From NCBI RefSeq assembly GCF_000003815.2, contig NC_049983.1:11852283-11916282 (forward strand): a stretch of 64,000 nucleotides of DNA, in the 5' to 3' direction. The notes under the pieces were generated by a model that had not been told where the DNA came from, made no database searches, and saw only the letters and a program-made list of their open reading frames with translations. The stretch comes from Branchiostoma floridae (lineage: Eukaryota > Chordata > Leptocardii > Amphioxiformes > Branchiostomatidae). How positions within the stretch are numbered: the stretch's first letter is position 1; every line of letters begins with the position of its first letter. A program made the position numbers and the translations under genes. Positions 59,494 through 64,000 of the stretch are shown in pieces.

Positions 59494-61854
59494 GTAAGAT
59501 TGTTGTCCATGTGTTGGGTTAGACCTCCGTGTGTGCACAAGGCAAGGCCTGACGCCCAACGCGAGAGATTTTCTCGGCCTGCGGCGCACACAATGCCGAA
59601 TGTTTACCCAGGGGGAAGCGCTGATGAAACCTCGGTTTGTACAGGCTTCCAGAGAGCACAAACGTGGTCCTTACTAATTTTACAACTCAAATAAGTTGTC
59701 CTGGTATTTCAGTTTGTTCTGTCTGTTATGTTAAGTGTTGTAGATGGTTCACTTTGTGTAGAAATGCCGTCGTTTTTGGCCAAGGGTGGGGAGGGGGGCT
59801 CTTCATTTACGACTGTTCTAGTCGGTCGCTAGCGTCGACGGACAGACACTGTTGGGATGTTTAAATCACTTCAATCCGAGAATTTCTACCCTTACATACC
59901 ATTTAACATGTTAGCAGGGACTTACAAATGCTGAATGATATACAAGAAGGCTGTGTACGTCTTTATTTTTGTCTTAACACAGCCCCTTTGATTTAATTCA
60001 AGGTAACGAGTCGAAATGTGAACAATTTTTACACGTCATTACAGTGTCGAGAACCATCAAAATCATACTGTCTGCAGGTTTACCTATTCTGTAGGTCCTG
60101 GTCTTGAGCTTTACACACTAGAAGACCGTTAAAACTTTCCATTTGGGAGGGTCAAATTTTTATAACATATAGACCATAGTATTTTTGTATATACCTTATC
60201 AGTTTGGTGTGTTTACCTGTGGTACGCTTTCCTACATTGTGTCCAGGTGTGGGATTTGGCTGAGTGCCAGTTTGAAAATAGGTTGAGTCAACTCCACAAC
60301 GTTACCTGTTTAGTTTGAATGATTGTCTCTGGTGTAGGAATAAATACATATCCATATGTTACCAAGCCAAGTCATTAATCTGCAGATACACATGGAGTTT
60401 ACCTCCTGCTAGTTCGCTACTCTGGGGGACAGGTGTCCATATTTCAGGTCGCAAGGCCTACATATTGTATGGTATGTGTATCATCTCTGGCTTTTGGTTT
60501 GATGTATTTCACAATCAAAGATACATATATGGAAAGCTCTCTGACAGTGTCTGTTGTGAATTTTACCAGAACTACTACATTGTATAAAAAAGTGTGTACC
60601 AGCCACCTGGTTGGCTATGTCTGGCTTGTACAAGTTGAAGCCCCTGAGAGAAGATGTAAAACTAAAAGGCCACCTGGGGACCAAACATCCATACCTGGCC
60701 ACAAAGTACTTAACGTTGAAACTTAATCTCATTGCACGTTAAGGATAATGATATTCCCAATTTGATGGTTGGCATTATATAAAAGCATATTTGGCCCAAT
60801 GTGTATAAATTTGCTGGTGCTTATTGCCGGTGCATGTGTATCATTGGTTTGTTTGTACTGCATGAAGTTGTCTGAAACATTAGCATTTGCATCTGAATCA
60901 GTGCCTCAATTTGGCAAAAGTGATACACAGTTGACAAGTATCTACCTGGCCATCGTTCACAGTTTTTGACATTTTTATGTCTCCCCAGAGTCTAGGAAAC
61001 TCAAAGGAGGAAAGTGAATAGCTCTGTTGGCTTTTCCTTGTTTGTCAATTGCACTGTATTTTTACATGACAAAACCTGCCAATATGGAAAGTTTCAGATG
61101 GATTGATCTTTTCTTATATCCATTAGGTGAGCTTTGAGTAAAATTTAACTAAAGGCAAAGGCATCTGAATGACATCCATTGTCATTTCTGGTCATTTACA
61201 TGTATCTCACCGTGTCTAGTTCCTATATCTTATGGCAGGTAGCCAGGCCAAGGGCCCAGAGATGGGTCCAGTTGGGATTCTTGAAGCCCAACTTGTGGCC
61301 TAGTAAAAGCATGTTATGGTGTCAGGTCAAGTGGTGCTGTGCAGTTTTCCATCCCTCCAAGGTTTCCAAATGGTCTCATGGCTGTCCATATGGAATAGGC
61401 AACATTTGTCTAACACAGATGCCATGGATGCCAGGCCTTTCAAAACTTGACTTCCTCAGGAAAGAGTGGTGTTGAATGTTAGTAATTGTTCCTGGTTCTG
61501 GACCACAGCATGACTCATAGATGAAAGCACTGCTCCTGTGATAGTGTGAATTGTGTACATGTACATGTATATCCTGTGGAAGTGTCACTCTGCAAACATT
61601 ACCATAAATATCAAAGTCAATGGGTTCAGTATTTCTTTATTTACCATAACAGAAAATGGAATAAATAACAATCCCCTCTGGCAATTGGTAACAAAAGTCA
61701 CAAACAAAACCCTATACAAGTAGTGCATGGATACCTCAGAGCTTTGACCTAACCTGATGTACAGTTATGAATATTGCATAAACTCTTCCTAGTTTTGTGT
61801 TGGCCGTATTTATTTTCGTGTCATTTTGCTCATGTTTCTTGTCTTGATTTGCAG
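59494..61854. other. Probable intron of the PET-LIM-like gene
   Basis: No repeat or exon recognised. Frames up to 98 codons lack splice sites or domains. Confidence 0.35.
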
Positions 61855-61973
61855 GGTTTTGTGAAGGGTAACTCAGAAGAGAAGAGAGACCAGGTCATGT
61901 CTGCTGTTCAGGCCTGCTCAGCGTGTGTGAAATGTGGGGACCGGTGTCCCGGCTACCAGCCCCACTACTGGAG
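61855..61973 (+). CDS. Cys-rich exon, Testin/Limpet-type PET-LIM protein (partial)
   Basis: A 119-nt exon between TTGATTTGCAG and GTAAGC encodes GFVKGNSEEKRDQ... then CSACVKCGDRCPGYQPHYWR, ending in phase 2. The C-x2-C-x3-C...H-x-WR pattern matches the Cys-rich N-terminus of Testin and Limpet proteins (human Testin has CLKCKEKCEGFELHFWR), where it precedes the PET domain and LIM repeats. Such proteins act at focal adhesions and actin structures. The PET and LIM exons would lie to the right of the window; none is visible before 64000. A different PET-LIM relative (for example LMCD1-like) is possible. Confidence 0.55.
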
Positions 61974-64000
61974 GTAAGCCATACACTCCTCTCCTCTCGT
62001 CCTAGACACAAAAACTCCAATCCAGCAAGATGGCCAATAACTGCTCTGCCGGCTACATTCTTTCCCATTTGCCACAGCAAGATCTGCTTGGAGATTACAA
62101 GATAGAAACTGCTGACCATTAGTTCAGAAAACCAGTGTTGAACAGTAGCTTGTGTTCCACATCCATTTATCTCACCATGAAAAAATCTGTTTGCTTTTGG
62201 GAAGCCATGTTGTGAGCTAGAATTTCCCCCATCCATGATGTAGCCCATCAGTTTCTACTTGATGGTAACCTTATATGGTATTAGGTGTGCAGAGATTCTG
62301 GCTTGTGCTTATCCCAAGGCTGTTCCTTGCTGAATTCCCTTTCAATATTTCAGAAACTAATGGAATGGTTTTTGCAATGTTGAACTTGAAATTTTTTTAT
62401 ATCATGTAATACGATGTATGCTTCCAAGTCAGTAGTAGGATACTAGTGCTAGAGTAGATCATTAGAATTTAGAGCCAGGTAGGAGCCTACAGTTGGCAAT
62501 TAACCTAACACTGACTTCTCAAAGTAAACATGTATTCACATATTCAAATGTATTACTTTTAGCAATCACAACTCCATGTCCTTGGTTGATGCCTAAGTAT
62601 CATCATCTATCATTCTCTGTATTTTTGTATGTTGTTTGTCAAACAGAGGAACAATAACTATCCGCAATTTGCTAATGTTAAACCATTGATAATGCCTCCA
62701 GTTGTTTGCCCATTAGATATGTTTCCTTTGATTGTTATACCAGGAGTAACAATTACGCTGCACTGTTTTACAACCATCCATAGCCACCATTTTAATTTCA
62801 CATATAATGTGATTTATGATTGCTGCCTTTCCGATAAATCGGCTAAATTGCTAGTCTCTGCAGCTGTTGGGGGGAAAAGGGAAGCTTTCTCTGTCTAATG
62901 GGTTTTCTACTTTTGTGCTAATTTTGACGAATGTTCAGCCGGACAAGTTGTGATTGCAATAAATGATGTTGAATGGAGTCATAATGGGTGGTGTAACAGA
63001 TGTGAACAGATGCAAAATGTAGGCATTACCGAAATGGATGCAGTTCTGTGCCTTTAGTTTCAGCAGGAATACATGTTGAGGTTGTCAGAGTTTCTGATAA
63101 CTCACAATTTCTTGGCATACAATTAACATTTTGTACTTTCTTATCAGTTATTAGTCATGCTGGGGGATTGGCTATGTCATATTGTTGCTAAAGACTTTGC
63201 CTGAATTTTGTGAAATAAGTGGACTGAACTGGAAAAATAAGGAATTGATACCATGGTACCATGACAGTAATGATATTGTGCAAGTGTGTTTGTGAAGCCT
63301 TTTTTGGATAAGATTTATTTCTTATTTGGATGCATGACTGTTGAAAGATGTCATGCTCAAGACATTCCTCCAATTGACAATTTCACCTTCTTTTCTACAC
63401 CCTTTGTTTATGCTTATTGGTTAAAAAAATTACCTTCTTGTTGTCCAATTTGAAAATAAGTCTCTGCTTAATTAGGGTTGCAGTTGTATTGTTTCAGTTT
63501 TCACTTGGCTTGTTTCATTGTTAGGCTAATTAAAAGAAGGATCAGTATTGCATTTATTGGGATAGAGTGCGATGAAACTGCCGGAAAGTTTGACCAGTCG
63601 TGCCATTGATATCATCTTTGCCAGCCCCTCAGCATATTGTGAGACCATCACAATATGGGGAAACGTAAGCTGGGTCTTAGCATCTAAGAAATATGTCCAG
63701 AAATTCGCTGAATAGATAAACCACAAGATACCATAGGAGTGGTGGAGTGGAAGGTTTTTACCTGAGGCCACCACAGACTGTTATTTTCTACCTATAATTT
63801 TCCTTGTGCACTGATTTGTAGTTTAAAAGCAGCACTTTTCTTTACGTTTGTCAGTACAGTTTATAGCCCTTCACAACATAGGAGAGCTTTGTTGATCATA
63901 CACATTTACATTTTGGTTTGTAACTGCCATTGCAATTATGCAAATGTGAGGGCATGTTTCAGCCAATTTTCTACCTCTGACTGGGTCAGGGCTGACCTTT
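61974..64000 (+). other. Intron of the PET-LIM-like gene to window end
   Basis: No further exon with paired splice sites was found. Open frames are short and without domains. Confidence 0.4.

Overview
This is eukaryotic nuclear DNA: multi-exon genes with GT-AG introns, CA microsatellites, a tRNA-derived SINE, a full APE-type LINE and many MITEs. The gene set (TRPC-type channel, transmembrane C-type lectin, RING/B-box TRIM protein, Artemis nuclease, PET-LIM-like gene) and a CR1/L2-type LINE with a 2A-like peptide point to a marine invertebrate deuterostome. A lancelet (Branchiostoma) is my best guess; this is inference, not proof.

Layout. 0.2-0.9 kb (+): last three coding exons of a TRPC-type channel. 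1.6-4.1 kb (-): complete four-exon gene for a single-pass C-type lectin, convergent with the channel gene. 4.8-11.4 kb: two abutting units with the same 5' module (A) and 3' module (B) but unrelated middles (A-X-B-A-Y-B). The first carries minisatellites built of paired hairpins and a relic of a DIRS-like reverse transcriptase. 11.4-21 kb: SINE, microsatellites, MITEs and a tandem repeat, with no convincing gene. 21.2-22.0 kb (-): RING plus B-box TRIM-type open frame. 23.8-26.5 kb: retroelement debris. 27.7-31.3 kb (-): LINE with an intact endonuclease/RT frame, a 2A-like motif upstream and an inverted segment between them.

36.0-47.7 kb (-): a complete 15-exon DCLRE1C (Artemis) gene. I placed every splice junction; the exons total 2166 bp (721 codons plus stop) and the metal-binding residues fall at the human positions H33, H35, D37, H38, H115, D136 and H319. 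Its introns hold several MITEs, two of them close to splice donors.

48.4-49.7 kb: a highly homogeneous 97-bp satellite, open in all three forward frames. 49.9-53.5 kb: two copies of a duplicated segment; one carries a Harbinger-type MITE and the other is its empty site. 52.9-55.1 kb (+): two weak candidate exons of an unknown gene. 55.7-62.0 kb (+): two possible alternative first exons and a Cys-rich exon resembling the N-terminus of Testin/Limpet-type PET-LIM proteins; that gene runs off the right edge.

Host genes are conventional. The most unusual material is the modular element at 4.8-11.4 kb with its hairpin minisatellites, the rearranged LINE, and the tandemly copied splice donor in DCLRE1C.
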